This document shows, piece after piece, positions 37,167 through 46,138 of a stretch of 64,000 nt of DNA. Numbering within the stretch: the first letter of the stretch is position 1; every line of letters begins with the position of its first letter. Made by a program: the position numbers and the translations under genes. The DNA is from Rathayibacter tritici. GTDB lineage: Bacteria; Actinomycetota; Actinomycetes; Actinomycetales; Microbacteriaceae. The DNA lies in contig NZ_PSWS01000023.1 of the NCBI RefSeq assembly GCF_002932875.1, positions 1-64,000 on the forward strand, given 5' to 3'. The notes below the pieces were generated by a model that was given only the letters and a program-made list of their open reading frames with translations, ran no database searches and was not told the origin of the DNA.

Positions 37167-37525
37167 CGGCAGTACTCCCCCGCTGCGAGTCCTGGCCCGC
37201 CCTGCTCGGCTGGACGGTGCTCCTGCTCCCGAGGAATCTCGGCGTCCTGCTTCTGATTGCCTACCGGTCCGTCGTCTCTCCGCTCTACGGGGACGTCTGC
37301 CGCTACTACCCCTCGTGCTCCGCGTACGCGCTCCAGGCGGTCCAGTTCCACGGGCTCGTCCTCGGCTCCGTCCTCGCGGCCCGCCGTCTGCTCCGCTGCC
37401 ACCCGTGGGCGGCCGGCGGCGTCGACGACGTCCCGACCTCGATCCCCCTGCACCGACCGGCTTCCGGCCGGACCCGCTTCGCTGTGACGCGAGCCGGGTT
37501 CGTCGTGGGCCCTCGAAAGGACTGA
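37163..37525 (+). CDS. yidD: Membrane protein insertion efficiency factor YidD
   Basis: 120 residues from the ATG at 37163, coupled to rnpA. An N-terminal hydrophobic stretch (LLLPRNLGVLLLIAYR) precedes the family core YRSVVSPLYGDVCRYYPSCS, then SAYALQAVQFHG and RRLLRCHPWAAGGVDDVP. YidD is a small membrane-associated protein that supports YidC-dependent insertion. The C-terminus is a little longer than in E. coli. Confidence 0.93.
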   Translation: MTAVLPRCESWPALLGWTVLLLPRNLGVLLLIAYRSVVSPLYGDVCRYYPSCSAYALQAVQFHGLVLGSVLAARRLLRCHPWAAGGVDDVPTSIPLHRPASGRTRFAVTRAGFVVGPRKD

Positions 37526-37534
37526 CCTCACTTC

Positions 37535-38494
37535 ATGGACCTCCTCGGCACGATCCTCTGGCCCCTCAAGTGGGTGGTCGAGCTGCTCCTCGTCGCCTTC
37601 CACCAGCTGCTGACGTTCACCGGCATGGAGGCGGCCGCAGGAATCACCTGGGTCCTCTCGATCGTCGGCCTGGTCATCGTCATCCGCGCCGCGCTTATTC
37701 CGATCTTCGTCAAGCAGATCAAGAGCCAGCGCCGGATGCTGGAGGTCGCACCTCAGCTCAAAAAGATCCAGGACAAGTACAAGGGCAAGCGCGACCAGCT
37801 GTCCCGCGAGGCGATGTCTCGCGAGACGATGGAGCTCTACAAGAAGACGGGCACCAATCCGCTCGCCTCCTGTCTGCCACTGCTGATCCAGATGCCGATC
37901 TTCTTCAGTCTGTTCTCGGTCCTGAACGCGGCGCAGCACAGCCAAAAGGGCGTCGGTCCGCTCGATGAGACACTCGCCCGCCAGTTCGGCGAGGCGAACC
38001 TGTTCGGCGTTGCTCCGTTGCACCAGTCGATCCAGGGCGCGCTCGCTCAGGGCGGCCAGGAGCCGGTCATCGTCATCGCGGTGATCATGGTGGTCCTGAT
38101 GACCGCCTCGCAGTTCATTACCCAGCTGCAGATCGTGTCGAAGAACATGTCCCCCGAGGCCAAGGCCTCGCCGACGTTCAAGCAGCAGCGGATCCTGCTC
38201 TACATCCTCCCGCTCGTCTTTGCTTTCTCGGGCTTCGCCTTCCCTCTCGGCGTCATGTTCTACTGGCTGACCTCGAACATCTGGACGATGATCCAGCAGT
38301 TCATCGTCATCCGGAACATGCCGACGCCGGGCAGTGAGGCCGCGAAGGCCCGCGAGGAGCGCCTGCGCCGCAAGGGCAAGCTGGTCGAGGAGACGACGGC
38401 CGCGGGCGATGTCACTCTCGTCGAGAAGAAGGTGGTCCAGCGCACGCAGCCCGTGAGCAAGAACCGCTCCAAGAAGCAAGCCGGAAAGAAGTAG
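37535..38494 (+). CDS. yidC: Membrane protein insertase YidC
   Basis: 319 residues, the Gram-positive short form with an uncleaved or early signal anchor, a cytoplasmic loop (KQIKSQRRMLEVAPQL to MELYKKTGTNPLASC) and several membrane segments (QMPIFFSLFSVLNAA; LPLVFAFSGFAFPLGVMFYW). The conserved Arg is in VIRAALIPIF. It inserts and folds membrane proteins alone or with SecYEG. A basic Lys-rich tail (KNRSKKQAGKK) may bind ribosomes. Confidence 0.95.
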   Translation: MDLLGTILWPLKWVVELLLVAFHQLLTFTGMEAAAGITWVLSIVGLVIVIRAALIPIFVKQIKSQRRMLEVAPQLKKIQDKYKGKRDQLSREAMSRETMELYKKTGTNPLASCLPLLIQMPIFFSLFSVLNAAQHSQKGVGPLDETLARQFGEANLFGVAPLHQSIQGALAQGGQEPVIVIAVIMVVLMTASQFITQLQIVSKNMSPEAKASPTFKQQRILLYILPLVFAFSGFAFPLGVMFYWLTSNIWTMIQQFIVIRNMPTPGSEAAKAREERLRRKGKLVEETTAAGDVTLVEKKVVQRTQPVSKNRSKKQAGKK

Positions 38495-38501
38495 AGCCGC
38501 C

Positions 38502-39053
38502 ATGACCGATCCGATGCAGACCATTTCTGACGACGCACCCGCGACGACTGTGGATGCCGACGCGCCCGCCGGCGACGAGGCGTCGGAGTCGACGCTGTCG
38601 CAGCTCGAGGACGAGGGCGACGTCGCCGCCGACTACATCGAGGAGTTTCTCGATGTCTGCGACCTCGACGGCGATATCGACATCGAGGTCCGCAACGGTC
38701 GCGCGTACCTCTCGGTGACGGCCTCCGGTGACACCAACCTCCGCGTGCTCTCCCGTCCCGACGCGGTCCAGGCACTGCAGGAGCTGACCAGGCTCGCGGT
38801 GCAGACGAAGACGGGGGCCTTCTCGCGCCTCATCCTCGACATCGGGGGTTCCCGCGATGCGCGCGAGGCCGAGCTGGCGCAGCTCGTCGACCGGGCCGTC
38901 GAGCGCATCGAGGACGGCGCTACGTCGGCGTCGCTGCCGCCGATGTCGTCGTACGAGCGCAAGCTGGTGCACGACATGGTGAGCGAGCGCGGATTCGTGT
39001 CGGAGTCGCGCGGCGAGGCCCGCGAGCGTCACACCGTCATCACCCGCGGCTGA
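38502..39053 (+). CDS. jag: Jag/KhpB-like R3H domain RNA-binding protein
   Basis: 183 residues. An acidic N-terminus is followed by a KH-like domain (about residues 45-120) and an R3H domain at the C-terminus (PMSSYERKLVHDMVSERGFV then SESRGEARERHTVI; the R3H motif is in RKLVHD). It binds RNA and, in other bacteria, pairs with KhpA to control cell-wall and division genes. Located between yidC and rsmG as usual. Confidence 0.92.
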   Translation: MTDPMQTISDDAPATTVDADAPAGDEASESTLSQLEDEGDVAADYIEEFLDVCDLDGDIDIEVRNGRAYLSVTASGDTNLRVLSRPDAVQALQELTRLAVQTKTGAFSRLILDIGGSRDAREAELAQLVDRAVERIEDGATSASLPPMSSYERKLVHDMVSERGFVSESRGEARERHTVITRG

Positions 39054-39058
39054 GCGGC

Positions 39059-39688
39059 GTGGAGTCGACGCTCGAGGCCGAACCCGCGGCTGCTGTGGCG
39101 ATCGCCGGCGATCGTCTGCCCGTGCTGCGGCGTTTCACGCAGGCGCTGGCGGAGCAGGGTGAGGAGCGCGGTCTGATTGGACCGCTGGAGCTTCCCCGGC
39201 TCTGGACGCGGCACGTGCTCAACAGTGCCCTGGTGGCGCCTCTCCTTCGTCCGGGGCTGGTGGGTGATGTTGGCAGTGGTGCTGGCCTTCCAGGGCTCGT
39301 ACTGGGCATCGTGCGGCCCGATGTCCGCTTCGTGCTTATCGAGCCGATGGAACGCCGCATTGTGTGGCTCCGAGAGCAGGTCGAGCAGCTCGAACTCGAT
39401 AATATCTCGGTTATGCGGGCGCGAGCGGAGGAGATTCGGCTCCCTGAACCGCTCGACCAGGTGACGGCACGAGCGGTCAGCGCGTTGTCGAAGCTGATCC
39501 CGCTGACTGCGCCCCTGCTGCGTCCGGGTGGCGAGTTGGTCCTCCTGAAGGGGATCAACGCCGAGAAGGAGATCGAGGCGGCGGCGAAGCAGATCCGGCG
39601 TTGGCGAGTGTCCCCGCCCGAGGTCGTCATACTCGGCGACGGCGTGCTCTCCGAGGTGACGCGGGTCGTCCGGGCTACAGTGGGGTGA
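39059..39688 (+). CDS. rsmG: 16S rRNA (guanine527-N7)-methyltransferase RsmG (GidB)
   Basis: 209 residues, GTG start five bases after jag. Rossmann methyltransferase motifs VGDVGSGAGLPGLVLG and IEPMERRIVWL match RsmG, with RAVSALSKLIPLTAPLL as the later family block. It methylates G527 of 16S rRNA, and its loss gives low-level streptomycin resistance in other bacteria. Followed by a parS site and parA. Confidence 0.95.
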   Translation: MESTLEAEPAAAVAIAGDRLPVLRRFTQALAEQGEERGLIGPLELPRLWTRHVLNSALVAPLLRPGLVGDVGSGAGLPGLVLGIVRPDVRFVLIEPMERRIVWLREQVEQLELDNISVMRARAEEIRLPEPLDQVTARAVSALSKLIPLTAPLLRPGGELVLLKGINAEKEIEAAAKQIRRWRVSPPEVVILGDGVLSEVTRVVRATVG

Positions 39689-39770
39689 TCGCCACGGCGC
39701 CGCAGTGAGTTCTTGGCTCATCGAGCGCCGACTTCGCGGTGTTGGCATCTGTCCCATTCGCTGAGCGAAG

Positions 39771-39784
39771 GTTTCACGTGAAAC
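39771..39784. other. parS: parS centromere site 1
   Basis: Perfect 14-bp palindrome GTTTCACGTGAAAC, the core of the bacterial parS consensus. It lies across the parA start, so ParB binding here can also repress parAB. Confidence 0.95.
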
Positions 39785-40722
39785 AATCCGATTCCGCCGG
39801 TCTGTCCGGAGGCTTCGACTCGTCGACGCCTCTTGCCCGGGAGATCGCCGACATGACGCGGCGACGGGCACTGTTGAACGCTCAGCCGCTGCCCAAGCCG
39901 GAATCGACGAGGGTCATCACGATCTCGAACCAGAAGGGCGGGGTCGGCAAAACTACGACGACGGTGAATCTTGCGGCCGGTCTCGCTCGCGGTGAGGCGA
40001 AGGTGCTCGTCATCGACCTGGACCCGCAGGGCAACGCGTCGACCGCTCTGGGTATTGAGCATCGCGCGGACACCGCGAGCGTCTACGACGTCATCGTCAA
40101 CGACACTCCCCTGGCCGACGTCGTGCAGAAGAGCCCAGAGTTCGCGTCCCTCTACGGCGTCCCGGCGACGATCCATCTGGCCGGCGCGGAGATCGAGTTG
40201 GTGTCCCTCGTCGCGCGGGAGCAGCGGCTCCGTCGAGCTCTCGATCGGATGCTGGACGGGATGGACGAGCCGTTCGATTACGTCTTCATCGACTGCCCGC
40301 CCTCGCTCGGGTTGCTGACCATCAATGCCTTCGTGGCAGCCCGTGAGGTGCTCATCCCGATCCAGTGCGAGTACTACGCGCTCGAGGGGCTCAGCCAGCT
40401 CCTGAAGAACATCGACCTGATTGAGCGGCACCTGAATCCGAACCTCGGCGTGTCAACGATCCTGCTGACGATGTACGACGGCCGCACGAATCTGTCGCAG
40501 CAGGTAGCCGCGGATGTCCGCGAGCACTTCCCGAAGGAGGTACTGCGTGCTGTCATTCCGCGCAACGTCCGTATCTCCGAGGCTCCGAGTTACGGCCAGA
40601 GCGTGATCAGCTACGACCCTCAGTCGTCCGGGTCGCTGGCCTATCTAGAGGCTGCGGCCGAGATTGCACGCCGGGGTGCGCGCAGGCCGGCGGAGATGGC
40701 AGACGAAGGAGAGGCACGCTGA
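39778..40722 (+). CDS. parA: Chromosome-partitioning ATPase ParA (Soj)
   Basis: 314 residues from the GTG at 39778, which is inside the parS palindrome, with AGCGAAGG upstream. An earlier GTG at 39739 lacks a ribosome-binding site. Deviant Walker A QKGGVGKTTTTVNLA, Walker A-prime VIDLDPQGNAST, and DCPPSLGLLTINA are visible. It drives segregation of ParB-parS complexes. TGATG couples it to parB. Confidence 0.94.
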   Translation: MKQSDSAGLSGGFDSSTPLAREIADMTRRRALLNAQPLPKPESTRVITISNQKGGVGKTTTTVNLAAGLARGEAKVLVIDLDPQGNASTALGIEHRADTASVYDVIVNDTPLADVVQKSPEFASLYGVPATIHLAGAEIELVSLVAREQRLRRALDRMLDGMDEPFDYVFIDCPPSLGLLTINAFVAAREVLIPIQCEYYALEGLSQLLKNIDLIERHLNPNLGVSTILLTMYDGRTNLSQQVAADVREHFPKEVLRAVIPRNVRISEAPSYGQSVISYDPQSSGSLAYLEAAAEIARRGARRPAEMADEGEAR

Positions 40723-41690
40723 TGGCGACCAAGCGCACAGGACTCGGCCGGGGGATCGGCTCGCTCATCCCGACCAGCGACGAGACGCGATCGCGACCGG
40801 TCGATGTCTTCTTCCCTGATCAGGTCGGCGATTCGGCTCGGGCCGAGGAGCTGCTCGAGGTGCCAGGCGCTCGGCTGGCACGACTCCCCCTGGCCGACAT
40901 CGTGCCGAACACGGCACAGCCGCGGTCTGTCTTCGATGAGGACGATCTCGCCGAACTGGTGCACAGCATCCGGGAATTCGGCGTCCTGCAGCCGATCGTC
41001 GTCCGTCCGATCACGGCCCGCGGAAAGTCGACGTACGAACTCGTGATGGGGGAACGCCGGTTCCGCGCGTCCAAGGCGGCCGGCCTCACGACCATTCCGG
41101 CCGTGGTGAAGGACACCGCAGACGAGAATATGCTGCGGGACGCGCTGCTGGAGAACCTGCATAGGGCTGATCTCAATCCGCTCGAGGAGGCATCCGCCTA
41201 CCAGCAGCTCTTGAGCGACTTCGGTATTACCCAGGAGGCGCTCGCTACTCGGCTCGGTCGGTCCCGACCGCAGATATCGAATACGTTGCGGCTCCTGCGC
41301 CTGCCCGCGGAGGTGCAGGCCCGGGTGGCGGCCGGCGTTCTGTCGGCTGGACACGCTCGCGCGGTCCTGTCTCTCGACGATGTCGAGCTCATGCGTCGGC
41401 TCGCGGACAAGATCGTCAGGGAGGATCTGTCGGTTCGAGCTGCGGAAGCAGCGGCTGCCCAGCTGAAGGCACCACGAGCGACCACCCGTGTTGCAGCACA
41501 GGAGCAGGGTGGACACTCCGGTCACCTCGCGTCGATTGCGGATCACCTCGGTGATCGGTTGAACACACGGGTGAAGGTGACGTTGGGGGCCCGCAAGGGA
41601 CAGATGGTCATCGATTTCGCGACGATTCAGGACCTCAATCGGATCCTCGCGGAGATCGGCGAGCCGTCTGAGGTGTCGCTCGCACCGTAG
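40722..41690 (+). CDS. parB: Chromosome-partitioning protein ParB (Spo0J)
   Basis: 322 residues. N-terminal RGIGSLIP, the CTP-binding ParB core RLARLPLADIVPNTAQPR and GERRFRASKAAGL, ENLHRADLNPLEEA, and the HTH LATRLGRSRPQISNTLRLL, then a C-terminal dimerisation region. It loads on parS sites, four of which lie within 5 kb. Confidence 0.95.
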   Translation: MATKRTGLGRGIGSLIPTSDETRSRPVDVFFPDQVGDSARAEELLEVPGARLARLPLADIVPNTAQPRSVFDEDDLAELVHSIREFGVLQPIVVRPITARGKSTYELVMGERRFRASKAAGLTTIPAVVKDTADENMLRDALLENLHRADLNPLEEASAYQQLLSDFGITQEALATRLGRSRPQISNTLRLLRLPAEVQARVAAGVLSAGHARAVLSLDDVELMRRLADKIVREDLSVRAAEAAAAQLKAPRATTRVAAQEQGGHSGHLASIADHLGDRLNTRVKVTLGARKGQMVIDFATIQDLNRILAEIGEPSEVSLAP

Positions 41691-41693
41691 AGC

Positions 41694-41707
41694 GTTTCAC
41701 GTGAAAC
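41694..41707. other. parS: parS centromere site 2
   Basis: GTTTCACGTGAAAC, immediately after the parB stop codon. The spacer 41691-42051 between parB and the next gene holds no gene and carries parS sites 2 and 3. Confidence 0.95.
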
Positions 41708-42034
41708 GGTGGCTGCGGCTCGGCAGGTTCTCGGTGGTCAAAGAGGCGCGGCGCGCTGTGTAGGGACCGCGTCCCTCGTCAGAATGCTGAGCCGCCAGAT
41801 CTCTGCTGGCGATCCCAGCGGCGGTGACGTTCGTCCTCAGATGGTCTAAGTAGCTAGGTCTCGACACGCCGCTGAGGCGGATCCTCAAGGAGTGTCAGAT
41901 GCCCGCCGCAGAGCGTCATGCCCCGCGCCGGGTGGCTGTCCTTCTGGCCTTCCTAGAGAGGTACGAAAGACGAAGGCTGCCAGCAGTGAGGTCGTTCGGA
42001 CGAGGGGAACGTTAGCACGAGGAGGAGGACCGCC

Positions 42035-42048
42035 GTTTCACGTGAAAC
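42035..42048. other. parS: parS centromere site 3
   Basis: GTTTCACGTGAAAC, a few bases before the convergent D-Ala-D-Ala-ligase-like stop codon; flanking CCG/CGG extends the palindrome. Confidence 0.95.
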
Positions 42049-42051
42049 GGC

Positions 42052-43017
42052 CTACGCGGAGGCGGCAAGCCTGGCGAGTGTCGAGTAGACGTCGCCGAGG
42101 TAGCGACCAGAGGCCTCGATGGCCTGGGGGACGAGTGAGGTCTCCGTCATGCCGGGGAGGACGTTGGCGTCGAAGAACCAGGGGGAGCCTGTTTCGTCGA
42201 GAATAAAGTCGAGGCGGGAGAGATGCCGGAGCCCGAGGATTTCGTGGATGGCGACGGCCGCGCGGGAAACGTCGTCCGATACCTCCGGTGCAATGCGAGC
42301 CGGCGTGTAGAAGCGGGTCTCCCCCGCGTTGTAGCGGGCCTCGAAGGTGTAGCGGCCGGCGACGGGTGCGATCTCGACCGGCGGCAGAGCGAATGGGCCG
42401 TCGCCGAGGTCGAGGACTCCGACGGAGACCTCCGTGCCGAGGATCTGCTGCTCGATGAGGACGACGTCGCCGTAGGTGTACGCCTCGACCATCGCGCGGG
42501 GCAGCTGGGACGAGTCCGAGACAATGCTGACGCCCTGAGCGGATCCGCCCTGGGCGGGCTTCACGACGAGCGGACCGGGAAGGTGTGCTTCGACCTGCTC
42601 GAGGATGCCGGCGGCGCCAAGTTCACGGAACGTCTCGCGGGGGAGGGTCACGGAGCGGGGAGTCGAGAAGCCGGCGCGAGCGACGAGGGTCTTGGCCGTC
42701 GGCTTGAACCAGGCGAGCCGCGCAGCATCCGTCCGAGAACCGACGTAAGCGAAACCCGCGGCCTCGAGGAGACCGAGGAGCGCACCGTCCTCGCCGCTGG
42801 CACCGTGCACGGCCGGCCAGACGACGTCCGGGCGCATCTGGAGAAGCGTTGTGAGGAGGTTTCCGTCAGGCTCGTGCAGGGTGATGCGGTGGCCCATCGC
42901 CGACAGTCGGTCAGCGACCCTTCGGCCGGAGCGGAGCGAGACGTCGCGTTCGTGGCTGATGCCGCCACTGATGACGACAATGTCGAGCGGACGGTCGAGC
43001 ACAGAGAAACCGGTCAT
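42052..43017 (-). CDS. D-alanine--D-alanine ligase family ATP-grasp protein
   Basis: 321 residues. ATP-grasp ligase: VVISGGISHERDVSLRSG at the N-terminus, HGASGEDGALLGLLE (D-Ala binding), ATP-binding VVKPAQGGSAQGVSI, and metal/active-site RLDFILDETGSPWFFDANVLPGMT (in part FDANVLPGM). Family members ligate D-alanyl-D-alanine for peptidoglycan. This parAB-adjacent version is shorter and diverged from the main Ddl, so it may act on another amino-acid pair. Converges with parB. Confidence 0.82.
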   Translation of the reverse strand: MTGFSVLDRPLDIVVISGGISHERDVSLRSGRRVADRLSAMGHRITLHEPDGNLLTTLLQMRPDVVWPAVHGASGEDGALLGLLEAAGFAYVGSRTDAARLAWFKPTAKTLVARAGFSTPRSVTLPRETFRELGAAGILEQVEAHLPGPLVVKPAQGGSAQGVSIVSDSSQLPRAMVEAYTYGDVVLIEQQILGTEVSVGVLDLGDGPFALPPVEIAPVAGRYTFEARYNAGETRFYTPARIAPEVSDDVSRAAVAIHEILGLRHLSRLDFILDETGSPWFFDANVLPGMTETSLVPQAIEASGRYLGDVYSTLARLAASA

Positions 43018-43047
43018 GACCAGGCCTTTCTTATCGTCGGAGCGGCG

Positions 43048-44352
43048 TCAGGAGATGTTGGGCGGCAGCCCGGCGTCGCGCCTGCTCGTCTCGGCGCTGG
43101 TCAACCGACCGGTACCGGCGAAGGTCGAGAGTAGATCGAGTTCGCCGTTGATCACCGTCGCGAGCCGCCGGATCCCGTCTCCGATCCGCTCTGGAGTCGG
43201 ATAGCAGAAGGACAGGCGGATGTTCTGCCGACCGTCTCCGTTGCTGTAAAAAGCGGTGCCCGGCGTATAGGCGACCAGCTCTTTCACTGCCCTCGGCAGC
43301 ATCGCCTTCGAGTCGAGCTCGTCCGGCAAGGTCACCCAGACGTAGAACCCGCCGTTCGGGTTCGTCCAGCGCAGATCGGGGAGGTGATTCTGCAAACCCC
43401 GGAGCATGGCCTCCTTGCGCTCTCGGTAGACGCCGCGGAAGGTGTCGATCTGGGCCTTCCAGTCGGCAGTCGTGAGGTACTGGGAGATCACGAGCTGACT
43501 GAACGACGAAGGACTGAGGACGGCCGCCTCATTGGCGAGGATGAGGCGCTCGCGAATCGCGTGCGGCGCGAGCGCCCAACCGACCCGAAATCCGGGCGCG
43601 AGCGTCTTGGAGAAGGTGCCGAGATAGATGACACCGTCTTCCTCGAGCGAGCGCATCGCCTTCGGCGGCACGTCCTCGAAGTAGAGGAGTCCGTACGGGT
43701 TGTCCTCCAGGACGAGGATTCCCTCGGACGTGCAGATCTCGAGGATCTCGACCCGGCGCTCCCAGCTCAGCGTCACTCCGGCCGGGTTGTGGAAGGTGGG
43801 GATCGTGTAGAGGAACTTGATCCTTTTTCCGGCGGCGCGGACCCGGGCGATGTGTTCCCGCAGTGCCGCAGGGATCAGACCGTGCTCGTCCATCGGGACG
43901 TGCTCGACCTCGGCCTGGTACGAGCGAAAGATAACCATCGCCGTGACATAGCTGGGGCCCTCGGAGAGGACGACATCACCGGGGTCGAGGAACAGCTTGG
44001 AGACGAGCTCCAGGGCGTGTTGCGAGCCCGTGGTGACGACGATGTCGTCTGCGCTCGCGGAAATACCTTCGAGGGCCATCACGTCCAGGATCTGCTCCCG
44101 GAGGACGGGGACACCCTGACCGGATCCGTACTGCAGCGCGACGGGACCTTGTTCGCGCATCACTGTGTCGATGGCGCCGGACACCAGATCCTGGGGGAGC
44201 GCGGACACGAACGGCATTCCCCCGGCAAGCGAGACCACTTCGGGGCGCGACGCGACGGCGAACAGAGCCCGGACCTCGCTGGCGGCCAGACCGGCCGTGC
44301 GCTCCGCGTAGGAGTTATACCAGGGGTCGAGGTTGGTGCCGCGGTTGGTCAC
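43048..44352 (-). CDS. PLP-dependent aminotransferase (class I/II, MocR/LysN-like fold without HTH)
   Basis: 434 residues from the GTG at 44352; upstream in-frame starts would read through a parS site and lack conservation, but the ribosome-binding site here is weak. Fold-type I aminotransferase: GMPFVSALP, YGSGQGVPVLREQI, SEGPSYVTAM, YTIPTFHNPAGVTLS, VLEDNPYGLLYFE and the PLP lysine in YLGTFSKTLAPGFRVGW. Close to 2-aminoadipate/valine-pyruvate-type transaminases; substrate not predictable. It follows the parAB locus and precedes the ligase-like gene on the same strand. Confidence 0.85.
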   Translation of the reverse strand: MTNRGTNLDPWYNSYAERTAGLAASEVRALFAVASRPEVVSLAGGMPFVSALPQDLVSGAIDTVMREQGPVALQYGSGQGVPVLREQILDVMALEGISASADDIVVTTGSQHALELVSKLFLDPGDVVLSEGPSYVTAMVIFRSYQAEVEHVPMDEHGLIPAALREHIARVRAAGKRIKFLYTIPTFHNPAGVTLSWERRVEILEICTSEGILVLEDNPYGLLYFEDVPPKAMRSLEEDGVIYLGTFSKTLAPGFRVGWALAPHAIRERLILANEAAVLSPSSFSQLVISQYLTTADWKAQIDTFRGVYRERKEAMLRGLQNHLPDLRWTNPNGGFYVWVTLPDELDSKAMLPRAVKELVAYTPGTAFYSNGDGRQNIRLSFCYPTPERIGDGIRRLATVINGELDLLSTFAGTGRLTSAETSRRDAGLPPNIS

Positions 44353-44479
44353 GATGGTTGTTCCGCTTCGATCGGTGGACAGGGTCGCCCGTGCCGAGGC
44401 CGGGTGGATCCACAGTACCGGCCGCTCCTGTGCTGTGCCGTGGAGGTCGGGCGCCACCGAGGGAACCGTGGCCTGCCCC

Positions 44480-44493
44480 GTTTCACGTGAAAC
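44480..44493. other. parS: parS centromere site 4
   Basis: GTTTCACGTGAAAC in the spacer between trxA and the aminotransferase start. Confidence 0.95.
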
Positions 44494-44572
44494 AGCGGTG
44501 AAAGACGGAGAACCCCCGCCACAGCGTGACGAGGGTTCTCCGGCGGCCACACGGGCCGAGTGGGACGTGAAC

Positions 44573-44896
44573 TCAGAGGAACGCGGCCAGATCGGCTTCA
44601 AGAGCGGGCTTCGGCTTGGCGCCGATGACGGTCTTGACGACCTCGCCCTTTTGGTAGACCTTCATCGCCGGGATGGACGTGATCTGGTACTTCGCAGCGG
44701 TCTGCGGGTTCTCGTCGACATTCAGCTTGACGATCTCGATCTTGTCGCCGTGCTCGGCCGAGATCTGGTCGAGGATCGGCGAGACCATGCGGCACGGGCC
44801 GCACCACTCGGCCCAGAAGTCGACCAGGACGGTCTTGTCGGAGTCGAGGACGTCGGACTGGAACGATGCGTCGGTGACGCTCTTCGCGGTGGACAT
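44573..44896 (-). CDS. trxA: Thioredoxin
   Basis: 107 residues from the ATG at 44896 with AAGGAGAG upstream. Active site WAEWCGPCRMV (CGPC) and cis-Pro in TSIPAMKVY are intact. Cytoplasmic dithiol reductant, reduced by TrxB encoded just upstream on the same strand. The longer in-frame start at 45022 overlaps trxB and is rejected. Confidence 0.96.
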   Translation of the reverse strand: MSTAKSVTDASFQSDVLDSDKTVLVDFWAEWCGPCRMVSPILDQISAEHGDKIEIVKLNVDENPQTAAKYQITSIPAMKVYQKGEVVKTVIGAKPKPALEADLAAFL

Positions 44897-44954
44897 GGTG
44901 TTCTCTCCTTCACGAGTCGGCGGCCGCCGGCTCCGGTGTGAGCTGACCGAACGG

Positions 44955-45929
44955 TCAGCGGGTGATGAGCTCGGCCCGGGGTGAGCCGTCGGTGTGGGCG
45001 ACGCCGTCGGCGAGCGAAGCAAGGTAGTGCTCCGCGTCGAGCGCGGCGACCGTTCCGGATGCGGCGGCGGTGACGGCCTGACGGTAGGTCGGGTCGATCA
45101 CGTCGCCAGCGGCGAAGACGCCGGGAACGGAGGTCTGGGAAGAGCGGCCGACCACCGAAATGGTGCCCTCGGTGGTGAGGTCGAGCTTGCCGTGCACGAT
45201 GTGGGTGCGCGGGTCGTTGCCGATCGCGATGAACAGGCCGTCGAGGTCGAGGTGGGACTCGGTGCCGTCGACCGTGTCGCGCAGCTGTACGCCGTCGACA
45301 TGGTTCTCGCCGGAGATCCCGGTTACCTCGGCGTTCCAAATGAACTCGATCTTGTCGTTGTCGAAGGCGCGTTTCTGCATGACCTTCGATGCGCGGAGCG
45401 AGTTCTTGCGGTGGATGAGGTAGACCTTCGCCGCGTGCTTGGTGAGGAAGGTCGCCTCCTCCATCGCGGAGTCGCCTCCACCGACGACCGCGATGGTCTT
45501 CCCCTTGAAGAAAAAGCCGTCGCAGGTGGCGCACCACGAGACACCGTGTCCCGATAGGCGGTCCTCGTCGTGGAGTCCGAGCTTGCGGTAGGCCGAGCCG
45601 GTTGCGACGACGACGGTCTTCGCTTCGATGCTCTCGCCGGAGCCGAGGTGGACCGTCTTCACCTCACCGTCGAGATCGAGGGAGGTGACGTCGTCGTAGA
45701 ACGTCTCGGCGCCGAACTTCTCGGCCTGCGCCTGCATCGCAGTCATCAGCTCGGGGCCGAGGATGCCGTCGGGGAAGCCGGGGAAATTTTCGACGTCGGT
45801 GGTGTTCATCAGATCCCCGCCTATCTCGACCGACGAGGCCACGACCACCGGGTGCAGTTCGGCGCGCGCCGCGTACATGGCGGCGGTCCAGCCGGCTGGA
45901 CCGGATCCGATGATGACGATGTCGCGCAC
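44955..45929 (-). CDS. trxB: Thioredoxin reductase
   Basis: 324 residues from the GTG at 45929, preceded by GAGGAGTTGCC. FAD-binding IIGSGPAGWTAAMYAA, the redox-active Cys pair in SWCATCDGFFF (CATC), NADPH-binding VVGGGDSAMEEA and a second FAD motif GVFAAGDVIDP. It passes electrons from NADPH to the thioredoxin encoded 58 bases downstream. An in-frame start at 46031 adds an unconserved extension. Confidence 0.95.
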   Translation of the reverse strand: MRDIVIIGSGPAGWTAAMYAARAELHPVVVASSVEIGGDLMNTTDVENFPGFPDGILGPELMTAMQAQAEKFGAETFYDDVTSLDLDGEVKTVHLGSGESIEAKTVVVATGSAYRKLGLHDEDRLSGHGVSWCATCDGFFFKGKTIAVVGGGDSAMEEATFLTKHAAKVYLIHRKNSLRASKVMQKRAFDNDKIEFIWNAEVTGISGENHVDGVQLRDTVDGTESHLDLDGLFIAIGNDPRTHIVHGKLDLTTEGTISVVGRSSQTSVPGVFAAGDVIDPTYRQAVTAAASGTVAALDAEHYLASLADGVAHTDGSPRAELITR

Positions 45930-46138
45930 GGCAACTCCTCGGGTGTGGTCGAGCGGTGACGGGTGGGGCGAAGGCCGAGCACCGGAAGCCGGTCGCTCGA
46001 ACGTTCCGCGGCTCCGTGGGCTACAACACATCCTAGGCGGGCGCTATTCCTCGGGGCTGAGGGCGGCGGCTCCGCTCTCTGAACCGGCAGGGGCTCGCCT
46101 CGGAAACCGCGCCTGACCAGGTATTATCGCGAGACGAG

